Source of the DNA: Ectopseudomonas composti
GTDB taxonomy: Bacteria > Pseudomonadota > Gammaproteobacteria > Pseudomonadales > Pseudomonadaceae
DNA length: 64,000 bases
Assembly (NCBI RefSeq): GCF_001567565.1
Contig: NZ_LSSW01000029.1
Location: 558,001 to 622,000, forward strand
Reading direction: 5' to 3'
Part shown: positions 8,644-16,500 of the stretch, piece by piece
How the letters are laid out: every line of letters begins with the position of its first letter
How positions within the stretch are numbered: the first letter of the stretch is position 1
The notes under the pieces: model-generated
Told to the model about the DNA's origin: nothing
Seen by the model: only the letters and a program-made list of their open reading frames with translations
The model's database searches: none
Position numbers and translations under genes: made by a program

Positions 8644-8651
8644 GGCGTTGC

Positions 8652-8903
8652 TCAGAGGGCGAAGATCAGCGCCGCAAGCGCCATCAGGACGATCAGTGTC
8701 AACCAGATCAGCGCATTGAGGCGGCTGGCGCGGAGGATGGCGGCGCCGCGCAGGTGCGCGGGCGGGTTCTCTTCCAGGTACTGATCGACGCGGCGCTCGG
8801 CTTCCTCCTGGTCGTTCGCCAGGTATTCGCTCAGCAGGTCGATGGCTGCCTGGCGTTGGTCGGCCTGTGCGAGTTGGCGTACTGCGGGTGGAAGTTCTTG
8901 CAT
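8652..8903 (-). CDS. Small predicted tail-anchored membrane protein
   Basis: 83 residues. Residues 1-60 are charged and helical (RQLAQADQRQAAIDLLSEYLANDQEEAERRVDQYLEE), and residues 62-83 are a single hydrophobic segment ending at the C-terminus (LIWLTLIVLMALAALIFAL), as in a tail-anchored protein. The start has an AGGTAGCG-type ribosome-binding site. It is encoded divergently from the PspA/flotillin cluster with 289 nt between them. The family is not recognised and the function is unknown. Confidence 0.65.
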   Translation of the reverse strand: MQELPPAVRQLAQADQRQAAIDLLSEYLANDQEEAERRVDQYLEENPPAHLRGAAILRASRLNALIWLTLIVLMALAALIFAL

Positions 8904-9142
8904 GACGCTACCTCTCTCCTGGGGTTGGTCAGGGGCGCAACTGCGACCCGGTTAGCGCTTTTTTCCGTGCGCGGCGAATGCGCCTGAGGTTTAATTCGAC
9001 ACTTCGCGAATGGATGCGTTTTAACCGAATCATGGATGACTTCTGCTGCCTGTCTCTTTTCTTTCCATTTCAGTCTGCTTTTCGGCCAGCCTTGCGCCGA
9101 GGATGACATCTGCGCGCTCATCTGACGAACGGCATCACATTT

Positions 9143-9175
9143 ATCACATGTGATTACTTTACGGTTTACATGTAA
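9143..9175 (+). promoter_or_regulatory. Tandem palindromic operator-like sites upstream of the PspA/flotillin cluster
   Basis: ATCACATGTGAT (9143-9154) and TTACATGTAA (9166-9175) are perfect palindromes sharing an ACATGT core, with centres exactly 22 bp apart (two helical turns). A direct half-copy ATCACAT lies at 9134-9140. The site ends 17 nt before the start codon of the first gene, where a repressor would block transcription or initiation. No convincing sigma-54 or sigma-70 promoter could be assigned. The tandem layout suits cooperative ribbon-helix-helix dimers. Confidence 0.6.
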
Positions 9176-9192
9176 GGGTCTAGGCTGCATTC

Positions 9193-9807
9193 ATGGATAG
9201 CAAATCATCAGCCCATTACCAGCGTCTTTATCGTCAGCGCCTGCGCGAGCAGGGGTTGGTCAAGAAGGAAGTCTGGATATTGCCCGAGCACGCGCCGCTG
9301 TTGCTTGCGTTCGAGCGAAAACTGCGCCAGCCACAGTCGCTGCTGGCTTCGATGGAGAAGGAGGAGGGTATGAACATGCCTCAGGTTTGGACCGCTCAGG
9401 CGCTGCATGAAGCGCTGGCGGCAACGGAACTGTTCCAAAACGGCCAGGCCGGCATCGAGCTGCTTCAGGGGGCCGACGCCAGTCTTCACATCACCATGCA
9501 CGAGTACGGCGACCTGCCGCTGTTCGTCGCCGTGTTCGGCGAGCAGATCATCGTCGAGGCACTGCTTTGGCCGGCGGCGGACGTCGAGGATGCTGCAGCC
9601 TTCAATGAAGAGGTGCTGCGTACCCACAAGCTGTTCCCGCTATCGTCCATCGGCCTGGAAAGAACGGCTGACGGACGTGATTGCTACACCATGTTCGGCG
9701 CACTGAGTTCGTATTCGAGCCTGTCCGACGTGGTGTTCGAGATCGAGCTGCTGGCGGACAACGTGATCAAGGCCACCGAAGCCTACGAAGGCTTCCTCAA
9801 GGGTTAA
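9193..9807 (+). CDS. DUF2170 (YjfI-like) protein with N-terminal RHH-like extension
   Basis: 204 residues. The C-terminal part (about 60-204) resembles the E. coli YjfI/DUF2170 family, which is typically encoded beside PspA-like YjfJ. Residues 1-58 are extra: the pattern YRQRLREQGLVKKEVWILPE, then a helix PLLLAFERKL, looks like a ribbon-helix-helix DNA-binding unit (basic helix, short strand, turn, helix). Tandem palindromes lie just upstream, so I infer autoregulation. An in-frame internal ATG at 9370 (residue 60) has a near-ideal AAGGAGG five nt upstream and would give a 145-residue DUF2170-only product. pspA follows after 11 nt. Confidence 0.85.
   Translation: MDSKSSAHYQRLYRQRLREQGLVKKEVWILPEHAPLLLAFERKLRQPQSLLASMEKEEGMNMPQVWTAQALHEALAATELFQNGQAGIELLQGADASLHITMHEYGDLPLFVAVFGEQIIVEALLWPAADVEDAAAFNEEVLRTHKLFPLSSIGLERTADGRDCYTMFGALSSYSSLSDVVFEIELLADNVIKATEAYEGFLKG
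9358..9372 (+). promoter_or_regulatory. Strong internal Shine-Dalgarno and in-frame ATG
   Basis: AAGGAGG at 9358-9364, then ATG at 9370, in frame with the 9193 gene. This is a better ribosome-binding site than any before the annotated start, and it would initiate a short product at the boundary between the RHH-like segment and the DUF2170 domain. Confidence 0.6.
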
Positions 9808-9818
9808 GGGAGAGTGCG

Positions 9819-10514
9819 ATGAACGTCTGGAGCAAATTGCTGACGGCGCTGCGTGGCGGCGCCAATGAAGTGGGTGAGGCTGTGGTCGATGGTCAGGCCC
9901 TGCGTATCCTCGATCAGGAAATCCGCGACGCCGATGTCGAGCTGCGCAAGTCCAAGGAAGCGCTGGCCGAGATCATGGCCAAGCACAAGCTGGCCAGCGA
10001 CAAGGTGAGCAAGAGCGCGGCGAGCATCGCCGAGTACGAGCAGTACGCGCTCAAGGCGCTGGACGCCGGTAATGAGACTCTGGCCAAGGAAGTGGCCGAG
10101 AAGATCGCCAATCTGGAGCTCGAGCAGGCCAGCGAGCGTGAGCAGGCCGAAGGCTTCGCCGCCAGCGTGGCGCAACTGCGCAAGGCCGTGACCCAGGCCG
10201 AGGGCAATATCAAGCGCCTCAAGCAGCAGGTGGATACGGTCAAGGCCACCGAGAGCGTGCAGAAGGCGCAGATGGCCGTGGCCCAGCGTTACGGCGGCTC
10301 CCAGGCCAAGCTGCAGACGGCGGTCGAGTCGCTCGAGCGCATCAAGCAGAAGCAGGCCGAGCGTGCGGCGAAGATGGAGGCCTCGGCCGAACTGGCCGCC
10401 ACCAGCGCGCCGGACGACTCGCTGGAGGTCAAGCTGCGTGCCGCTGGTATCAAGGCCGATAACGCCAGCGCCGACAGTGTGCTGGCGCGCCTGAAGGACA
10501 AGTCCAAGGCTTGA
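9819..10514 (+). CDS. PspA/IM30 (Vipp1) family membrane-protecting protein
   Basis: 231 residues from ATG 9819 (MNVWSKLLTALRGGANEVGEAVVDGQALRILDQEIRDA...), with GGGAGAG upstream. Almost entirely helical with long coiled coils (about 25-190), as in the ESCRT-III-like PspA/Vipp1 family that coats and repairs the inner membrane. Closest in pattern to YjfJ-type PspA proteins: it lacks the canonical start of E. coli PspA, and no pspB, pspC or pspF is nearby. The C-terminal tail (LRAAGIKADNASADSVLARLKDKSKA) is typical of this subgroup. It sits 11 nt after the DUF2170 gene and 60 nt before a YqiJ-like gene, with a hairpin in between. Confidence 0.9.
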   Translation: MNVWSKLLTALRGGANEVGEAVVDGQALRILDQEIRDADVELRKSKEALAEIMAKHKLASDKVSKSAASIAEYEQYALKALDAGNETLAKEVAEKIANLELEQASEREQAEGFAASVAQLRKAVTQAEGNIKRLKQQVDTVKATESVQKAQMAVAQRYGGSQAKLQTAVESLERIKQKQAERAAKMEASAELAATSAPDDSLEVKLRAAGIKADNASADSVLARLKDKSKA

Positions 10515-10530
10515 CCCTGGTGTGAAAGAT

Positions 10531-10553
10531 ACGGGGCGCTCGCGCCCCGTTTC
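10531..10553 (+). terminator. Hairpin between pspA-like and yqiJ-like genes
   Basis: ACGGGGCGC / GCGCCCCGT arms followed by TTTCCC, a weak T-run. Likely a partial terminator or 3'-stabilising hairpin that would lower expression of the membrane genes relative to PspA. Confidence 0.6.
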
Positions 10554-10574
10554 CCTGATTCGGGAAAGGAATAA

Positions 10575-11216
10575 ATGGAACTCTTCCTGCAGACTTCGCT
10601 GTCGTTTCCCACTGCCATCTACAGCTTCCTGCTGTGTGTGGCGGTCATCTATTGGCTGGTGGTTGCGGCTGGTTTGATCGAAATCGACCTGCTCGACATC
10701 GAGGCCGATTCGATGATGGACGGCGGCGGCCAGACCGAGGGCCTCGCCGGCCTGCTCTACAAGTTCAAGCTCGACGGTGTGCCGGTGACCCTGGTGCTGA
10801 CCCTGCTGTTCTTCATCGGCTGGTTCATCTGTTATTTCATCGAGCTGTGGCTGCTGCGTCATTTGCCGCTGGGCATTCTGCGCTACCCGCTGGGGCTGGT
10901 GGTGATCGCCGGCGCGCTGGTTGTGGCGGCGCCGCTGTGCGCGGCCATCTGCCGGCCACTGCGCCCGCTGTTTCACAAGGTCGAGGCGATCAGCAGCAAG
11001 TCGGTGCTGGGGCAGGTGGCGGTGGTGCGCAGTGGCCGCGTTACCGCCAGTCATGGCGAGGCGTTGCTGGAAGACGGTGGCGCCGGGTTGATCCTGCGCG
11101 TACGTGCCGATGAGGCGCTGGGCTTCAAACGCGGCGACCGTGTGGTGTTGCTGGAATACCTGGCCGCCGAACACGCCTATCGCATCATCACCGAAGAAGA
11201 GTTTCGCGGCGTATAG
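10575..11216 (+). CDS. yqiJ: YqiJ-like inner-membrane protein with C-terminal OB-fold domain
   Basis: 213 residues. Hydrophobic segments lie at about 9-33, 70-95 and 103-125. The C-terminal domain (about 140-213, VLGQVAVVRSGRVTASHGEALLEDGG then GDRVVLLEYLAAEHAYRI) matches the OB-fold of NfeD/YqiJ proteins, which are encoded with SPFH/flotillin genes and are thought to partner them. A flotillin gene follows after 90 nt, the same pairing as E. coli yqiJ-yqiK. Role in membrane microdomain organisation is inferred from family and context. Confidence 0.85.
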   Translation: MELFLQTSLSFPTAIYSFLLCVAVIYWLVVAAGLIEIDLLDIEADSMMDGGGQTEGLAGLLYKFKLDGVPVTLVLTLLFFIGWFICYFIELWLLRHLPLGILRYPLGLVVIAGALVVAAPLCAAICRPLRPLFHKVEAISSKSVLGQVAVVRSGRVTASHGEALLEDGGAGLILRVRADEALGFKRGDRVVLLEYLAAEHAYRIITEEEFRGV

Positions 11217-11306
11217 CGTCTGCCGACAATCCGTACGTCACACAGGGCTGGCAGGGTAGGGCATCACCGAGCCGGTCTGCACAATTAGCAAAGGAGTACA
11301 GCTGTA

Positions 11307-13352
11307 ATGGAAAACCTCATCCCCTTCATCGTCGGGGCAGGGCTGGTCGTCCTCTTCGTGATCGCCTTGATCGCTCTGTTCAAGGCCTTCTACATCAAGG
11401 TTCCACAAGGCACCGCGCTGATCGTCAACGACATGAGCTCGACGCCCAAGGTGCACTTCACCGGCTCCCTGGTGTATCCGGTGATCCACCTCAAGGAGTT
11501 CATGAAGATCTCCCTGATCACCCTGGAAGTCGACCGCCGCGCCAAGGACGGGTTGATCTGCCGCGACAACATGCGCGCCGACATCACCGTGGCCTTCTAC
11601 CTGCGCGTCAACGAGACCCAGGAAGACGTGCTCAAGGTGGCCAAGGCCATCGGCGTGGACCGCGCCTCCGATCGCGCAGCAGTGAACGAGCTGTTCAACG
11701 CCAAGTTCTCCGAAGCACTGAAGACCGTCGGCAAGCAGTTCGATTTCGTCCAGCTGTTCGAGAATCGTCAGGACTTCCGTGATCGCATCGTCGAAGTTAT
11801 CGGCAACGACCTCAACGGTTACGTGCTGGAAGACGTGGCCATCGATTATCTGGAGCAGACAGCCAAGCATTCGCTGGACCCGAGCAACATTCTCGATGCC
11901 GAAGGTATCCGCAAGATCACCGAGCTGACTGCCGCACAGAACGTCATCACCAACGAGCTGGAGCGTAACGAAGAGCTGGCGATCAAGAAGAAGAACGTCG
12001 AGACCCGCGAGGCGACCCTGTCGCTGGAGCGCCAGCAGGCCGATGCCGAGGCCCGTCAGAAGCGCGAGATCGAGACCATCCAGGCCCGTGAGGAAGCGGA
12101 AACCCTCAAGGTGCGCGAGGAGGAGCGTCTGAAGGCCGAACAGGCACGTATCCAGACCCAGCAGGAACTGGACATTCGCGCCGAGAATCACCAGCGCGAA
12201 GTGGAAGTGGCGCAGCAGAACCGCCAGCGTGCCGTGGTCATCGAGGTGGAGAAAGTCACCCGCGCCAAGGATCTGGAAGTGGTCTCGCGCGAGCGCGAGG
12301 TCGAGCTGCAGCGCATCGAGAAGGAAAAGGCGCTGGAAGAAGAGCGCAAGAACATCGCCGCCGTGGTGCGCGAGCGCGTCGCGGTCGAAAAGACCGTGGC
12401 TCAGGAAGAAGAGCGCATCAAGGAAGTGCGCGAAGTGTCCGAGGCCGAGCGCTTGAAGCAGGTCACCGTGCTCAACGCCCAGGCCGAAGCCGAGCAGGAG
12501 CTGGTGCGTCAGGTCAAGCAGGCCGAAGCCGACGAGACCCGCTCCAAGCACAAGGCGGTGGAAATCAACAACCTCGCCCAGGCCGAGCTGGAAGCGGCGG
12601 CCAAGAGCGCCGAAGCCAAGAAGAAACTGGCCGAAGGTATCGAAGCCGAGCGCGCCGCGCCTGGCCTGGCCGATGCGCGTGTGCGTGAAGTCACTGCCGC
12701 GGCCAAGGAGAAGGAAGGTCTGGCCGAAGCCCGCGTGCAGGCCGAGCGTCTGATCGCCGAAGCCAAGGGCGAGCAGGAGAAGGGCCTGGCCCTGGCACGT
12801 GTCACCGAAGCGCAAGCGGCGGCCAAGGAAAAAGACGGCCTGGCCGATGCCAAGGTGCTGGAAGAGAAGCTCGGCGCCCAGGCCCGTGGCGAAGAACAGC
12901 TCGGCACTGCCAAGGCCAAGGCCACCCAGGACCTGGGTATGGCCGAGGCGCAGGTCTTGCTGGAGCGTCTCAACGCCGAGGCAGAAGGCCTGAGCAAGAA
13001 GTTCGGCGCCCTGGATGCGCTCAGCGACAACGCGCGTCAGCACGAAGAGTTCCGCATGCAACTGGAAAAGAGCTTCGAGGAGGCCATGGCCGCCATCGCG
13101 GCGAACAAGGAAATCGCCAAGGATCAGGCCGAGGTGCTGGCTACCGCGCTGGCCAAGGCGAAGATCGAGATCGTCGGCGGCGAGGGCGACTTCTTCAATT
13201 CCTTCGCCAAGTCGCTGTCGGTGGGCAAGGCCATCGAAGGCGTGGTGGGCAAGAGCCCGGTGGTACAGGACGTGCTTTCCCGTCTGCTGGCGGGCAAGGC
13301 AGCGCCAGCCGCGCCGGTGGCCGCACCGAACACCGGTTCGGAGCAGGCCTGA
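11307..13352 (+). CDS. yqiK: Flotillin-like SPFH/Band-7 protein (YqiK type)
   Basis: 681 residues. An N-terminal membrane segment (about 6-28) is followed by an SPFH domain (about 30-215, starting FYIKVPQGTALIVNDMSSTPKVHFTGSLV), then a long Glu/Ala/Lys/Arg-rich coiled coil (about 220-590). Within it GLA(D/E)A(R/K)V units recur at about residues 452, 470, 492 and 510 (spacing 18, 22, 18). The C-terminal segment (about 600-660, GGEGDFFNSFAKSLSVGKAIEGVVG) is the flotillin C-terminal signature. These proteins scaffold ordered membrane regions. GAGTACAGCTG precedes the ATG. The next gene is 216 nt away, past palindromic repeats. Confidence 0.93.
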   Translation: MENLIPFIVGAGLVVLFVIALIALFKAFYIKVPQGTALIVNDMSSTPKVHFTGSLVYPVIHLKEFMKISLITLEVDRRAKDGLICRDNMRADITVAFYLRVNETQEDVLKVAKAIGVDRASDRAAVNELFNAKFSEALKTVGKQFDFVQLFENRQDFRDRIVEVIGNDLNGYVLEDVAIDYLEQTAKHSLDPSNILDAEGIRKITELTAAQNVITNELERNEELAIKKKNVETREATLSLERQQADAEARQKREIETIQAREEAETLKVREEERLKAEQARIQTQQELDIRAENHQREVEVAQQNRQRAVVIEVEKVTRAKDLEVVSREREVELQRIEKEKALEEERKNIAAVVRERVAVEKTVAQEEERIKEVREVSEAERLKQVTVLNAQAEAEQELVRQVKQAEADETRSKHKAVEINNLAQAELEAAAKSAEAKKKLAEGIEAERAAPGLADARVREVTAAAKEKEGLAEARVQAERLIAEAKGEQEKGLALARVTEAQAAAKEKDGLADAKVLEEKLGAQARGEEQLGTAKAKATQDLGMAEAQVLLERLNAEAEGLSKKFGALDALSDNARQHEEFRMQLEKSFEEAMAAIAANKEIAKDQAEVLATALAKAKIEIVGGEGDFFNSFAKSLSVGKAIEGVVGKSPVVQDVLSRLLAGKAAPAAPVAAPNTGSEQA

Positions 13353-13366
13353 GTCAGGCCTGAAAA

Positions 13367-13446
13367 GTGTAGGGTGGACAACGCGAAGCTTGTCCACTGC
13401 TCTAGGCGTCGCCAATGGTGGACAAAAAGAGCGTTGTCCACCCTAC
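13367..13446. repeat. Palindromic repeat element, copy A (double-hairpin type)
   Basis: An 80-bp imperfect palindrome with outer arms GTAGGGTGGACAACGC / GCGTTGTCCACCCTAC and inner arms TGTCCAC / GTGGACA, so it can fold as two hairpins or one long one. It shares layout and most bases with the element at 26809-26885. It lies between the flotillin and AAA+ genes. It has no coding capacity and is best described as a MITE- or BIME-like repeat. Confidence 0.85.
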
Positions 13447-13468
13447 CGGCCACAGCATGCCGAGCCTT

Positions 13469-13499
13469 GTGGGAGGGGCTTTAGCCGCGAGCCTCCCAC
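13469..13499. repeat. REP-like palindrome
   Basis: GTGGGAGGGGCTTTAGCCGC leading to GCCTCCCAC: GTGGGAGG pairs with CCTCCCAC around a GGC TTTA GCC core. This is the common Pseudomonas extragenic palindrome form. It lies 22 bp downstream of repeat copy A and 69 bp before the AAA+ ATPase gene. Confidence 0.8.
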
Positions 13500-13568
13500 G
13501 CTTTTTCCAGACCCCTTGCCTGCTGAACGGGCGAGGGTGCTCGATGCCGCATATCCAGGAAGAACACG

Positions 13569-16500
13569 ATGTCGGACGCACAAACACAGGACGTATTGGA
13601 CAAGGCCGTCGCCGAGGGTGGCGCCTACGAGGTGCTGCACAAGCGCCTGCAGGAGCAGGGCCAGCGCCTGCGCAGTTTGACCGAGACGCTCAATGGCCAG
13701 CGTCTGGCCGAGTTTGGCAGCAGCCACATGGAGGCTGTCGGTCGGGTGCGTATCCGCACCGAGAACAACTGCATCGCCCGCGACATCGTCCAGGTCGGCG
13801 ACTGCCTGCTGTTTGGCTACAACGTGTTCATCGGGCTGAAGAAGGAAACCGGCGTTTCCGACGTGTTCTCCCTCTACCGCCTGGTGGAGAATGCCGAAGG
13901 TTACGAGGCCGAGCCGGTGCCGCTGGAAGGCAGCTTCCTGGCGCAGTCCAGTTTCGTCGCCGACTTCAACGAGCTGTACACCTACTACAAGAACACCCGC
14001 CTGCTGCAGCTGGCCATTCGTGACGGCAAGCTGCTGGCGAGTTTCCAGATCGGCGAACGGATCACCGATATCCGCGTGTTCCGCTGGTCGATCTCGGTGG
14101 ATGGGCGCGAAGTGCGCTACATCGACAACCGCGGCGAGCGCGATATTGCGCTGCCGGCGCCGTTCGACTTCGAATGGCAGAAGACTTCCCGCGAGATGGT
14201 GGTCATGGGCCGCCATCCGCACATGAACATCCTCGACACCGTATTCGTCGAGACCGTGGGTGGCGACCTGACCATCAAGGTCGAGAACAACACCCAGGAC
14301 GGCCTGGGCATCTACCGTGAGCCGGTGGTGGACAAGACCCAGTCGCTCGATGATGCGCAGATCGAATACGCCCGCCTGGGCAGCCTGATCCTGCTCAAGG
14401 TGCTGCCGTACCGCGAGGAGCAGTGGCGCTATCTGGTGTTCAACAGCCTGACCAATCAGGTCGAGCGCATCGATGCCATCGGCCTCGCCTGCGTACAGCT
14501 GCCGGAAGACCACGGCATCATCTTCCCCGGTGGTTACTACCTGCAGAGCGGCGAGTACAAAACCTTCGAGCAGCCCATGGGCGGCATGCGCTTCAAGCGC
14601 TCGGTGCGCTCGCCCAATGGCGAGGACGTGCAGTACATCTTCTATCACCCGGAAGAAGGCCGCGCGGCGCTGTTCACCTACAACATGATCAACCGCCAGC
14701 TGCATAACCCGATCTTCGGCCACGGTTATGCGCGCCTGGAAGACGGGCGCATGGTGATCTTCTCCGCCGAGGGCAGCGAGCCGACCCGCATCCACCCGAT
14801 GCAGATCTGGCAGACGCCGTTCGAGAGCGACGACCATGCCGCCCGCCAGCCGGCGCGCAGCGGCTTCTTCGGGCGTATCGGCAACGCCGAGCTGGTGCGC
14901 GGCGTGTCCGACCTGTTGGGCCTGAGTCGCGAGATCGACAGCCGCGAAGTGTCGGTGGCGCGTTACACCCAGCTGTGCCAGAACACCCGCCGCCTGTTCG
15001 ACGTATACCACTGGCTGGGCGACGCTCAATGCGCCGAGCTGGCGCCGCTGCTGCGTGAGGTGGCGGCCACCTCCGAGCTGGTGCTCGATGAGTTCGAGAA
15101 GGTCGAGAGCATCCGTCAGCAATCGGCCCGCGCCATGGCCGAGGCCGAGACGCAGCACAAGAGCCTGCTTTCCGGCCTGCTGGTCGACAGCTGGGACGAG
15201 GTGCAGCACTTCGTCGAGGCGCTGGGTGCCATCAACGCGCAACGCGGCCAGCTGCTGACCATCCGCGATTATCGCTACATCGACGTGGCGCGCATCGACG
15301 CCATGGAAGCCGAGTTGCTGCAAGCTCAGGAGCGGGTGGCCACAGCCACCTCCGCCTTCCTCGCCAGCGACGCCGCACTGCAACCCTACGTGCAGCGCCT
15401 GGGGGAACTGGATGGCCTGGCGCAGAAGGCCGAGACCGTCACCCAGTTGAACGAGCCGCTGGCCGAGATGCAGGTCATGGCCGGCAACCTCGACATGCTG
15501 TCGAGCCTGATGGCCTCGCTGAAGATCGACGATGCCACTCAGCGCACCGCCATCGTCGAGTCGATTTCCGAGGTCTACGCCCACCTCAACCAGGCCAAGG
15601 CGCGTGCCGAACAGCGGCGCAAAGGCCTGGGCTCGGCCGAAACCGTGGCGCAGTTCGGTGCCCAGTTCAAACTGTTCAGCCAGGGCATTACCAACGCCCT
15701 GGCGCTGGCGCAGGATCCGGAGAAGTGTGACGAGCAGCTGTCGCGCCTGCTGGTGCAGCTCGAAGAGCTGGAAAGCCAGTTCGGTGACCACGAACAGTTC
15801 CTCAGCGATATTCTCGGCAAGCGCGAAGAGCTGCTGGAGACCTTCGAGTCGCACAAGCAGAGCCTGCTCGACGACCGCCAGCGCCGCGCCCAGGGCGTGC
15901 TCGACGCCGCTCAGCGCATCCTCGATAGCCTGGGCCGACGCACCGCGCGCCTGAGCCAGATGGAGGAACTCAACGCCTTCTTCGCCGCCGACCCACTGAT
16001 CCTCAAGCTGCGCGAGATGGCCGAGCGCCTGCGCGAGCTCAAGGACAGCGTCAAGGCCGATGATGTCGAGGCGCGCCTCAAGGCCGCCCGCGACCAGGCG
16101 GTGCGCGCCCTACGCGACAAGAGCGAGCTGTTCGAAGAGGGCGGCAACGTCATCAAGCTCGGCCCGCGTCACCGCTTCAGTGTCAACACCCAGGAACTCG
16201 ACCTGACCCTGATGCCGCGCGGCGATGCGCTGTACCTGCACCTGACTGGCACCGATTTCCTCGAACCGCTGCGCGACGAGACCCTCGAAGGCCTGCGTGA
16301 CTACTGGCAGGTATCGCTGGAGTCCGAATCGCCCTCGCTGTACCGCGCCGAATACCTCGCCGGCCTGGTGCTCGATGCCGCCGTGGCGGGCCGGGAAGGC
16401 CTGAGCCTGGATCTGCTCAAGACCCACCTGGCGCAGCCGGAAACTCTGACCCGGTTGATCCGCGACTTCGCCGCGCCGCGTTACAAGGATGCCTACGAGA

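Noticed and set aside
8904..9192. A sigma-54 (PspF-type) promoter before the PspA cluster
   Set aside because: No TGGCAC-N5-TTGC-like pair was found in the 289-nt region, so the E. coli psp mode of control is not supported.
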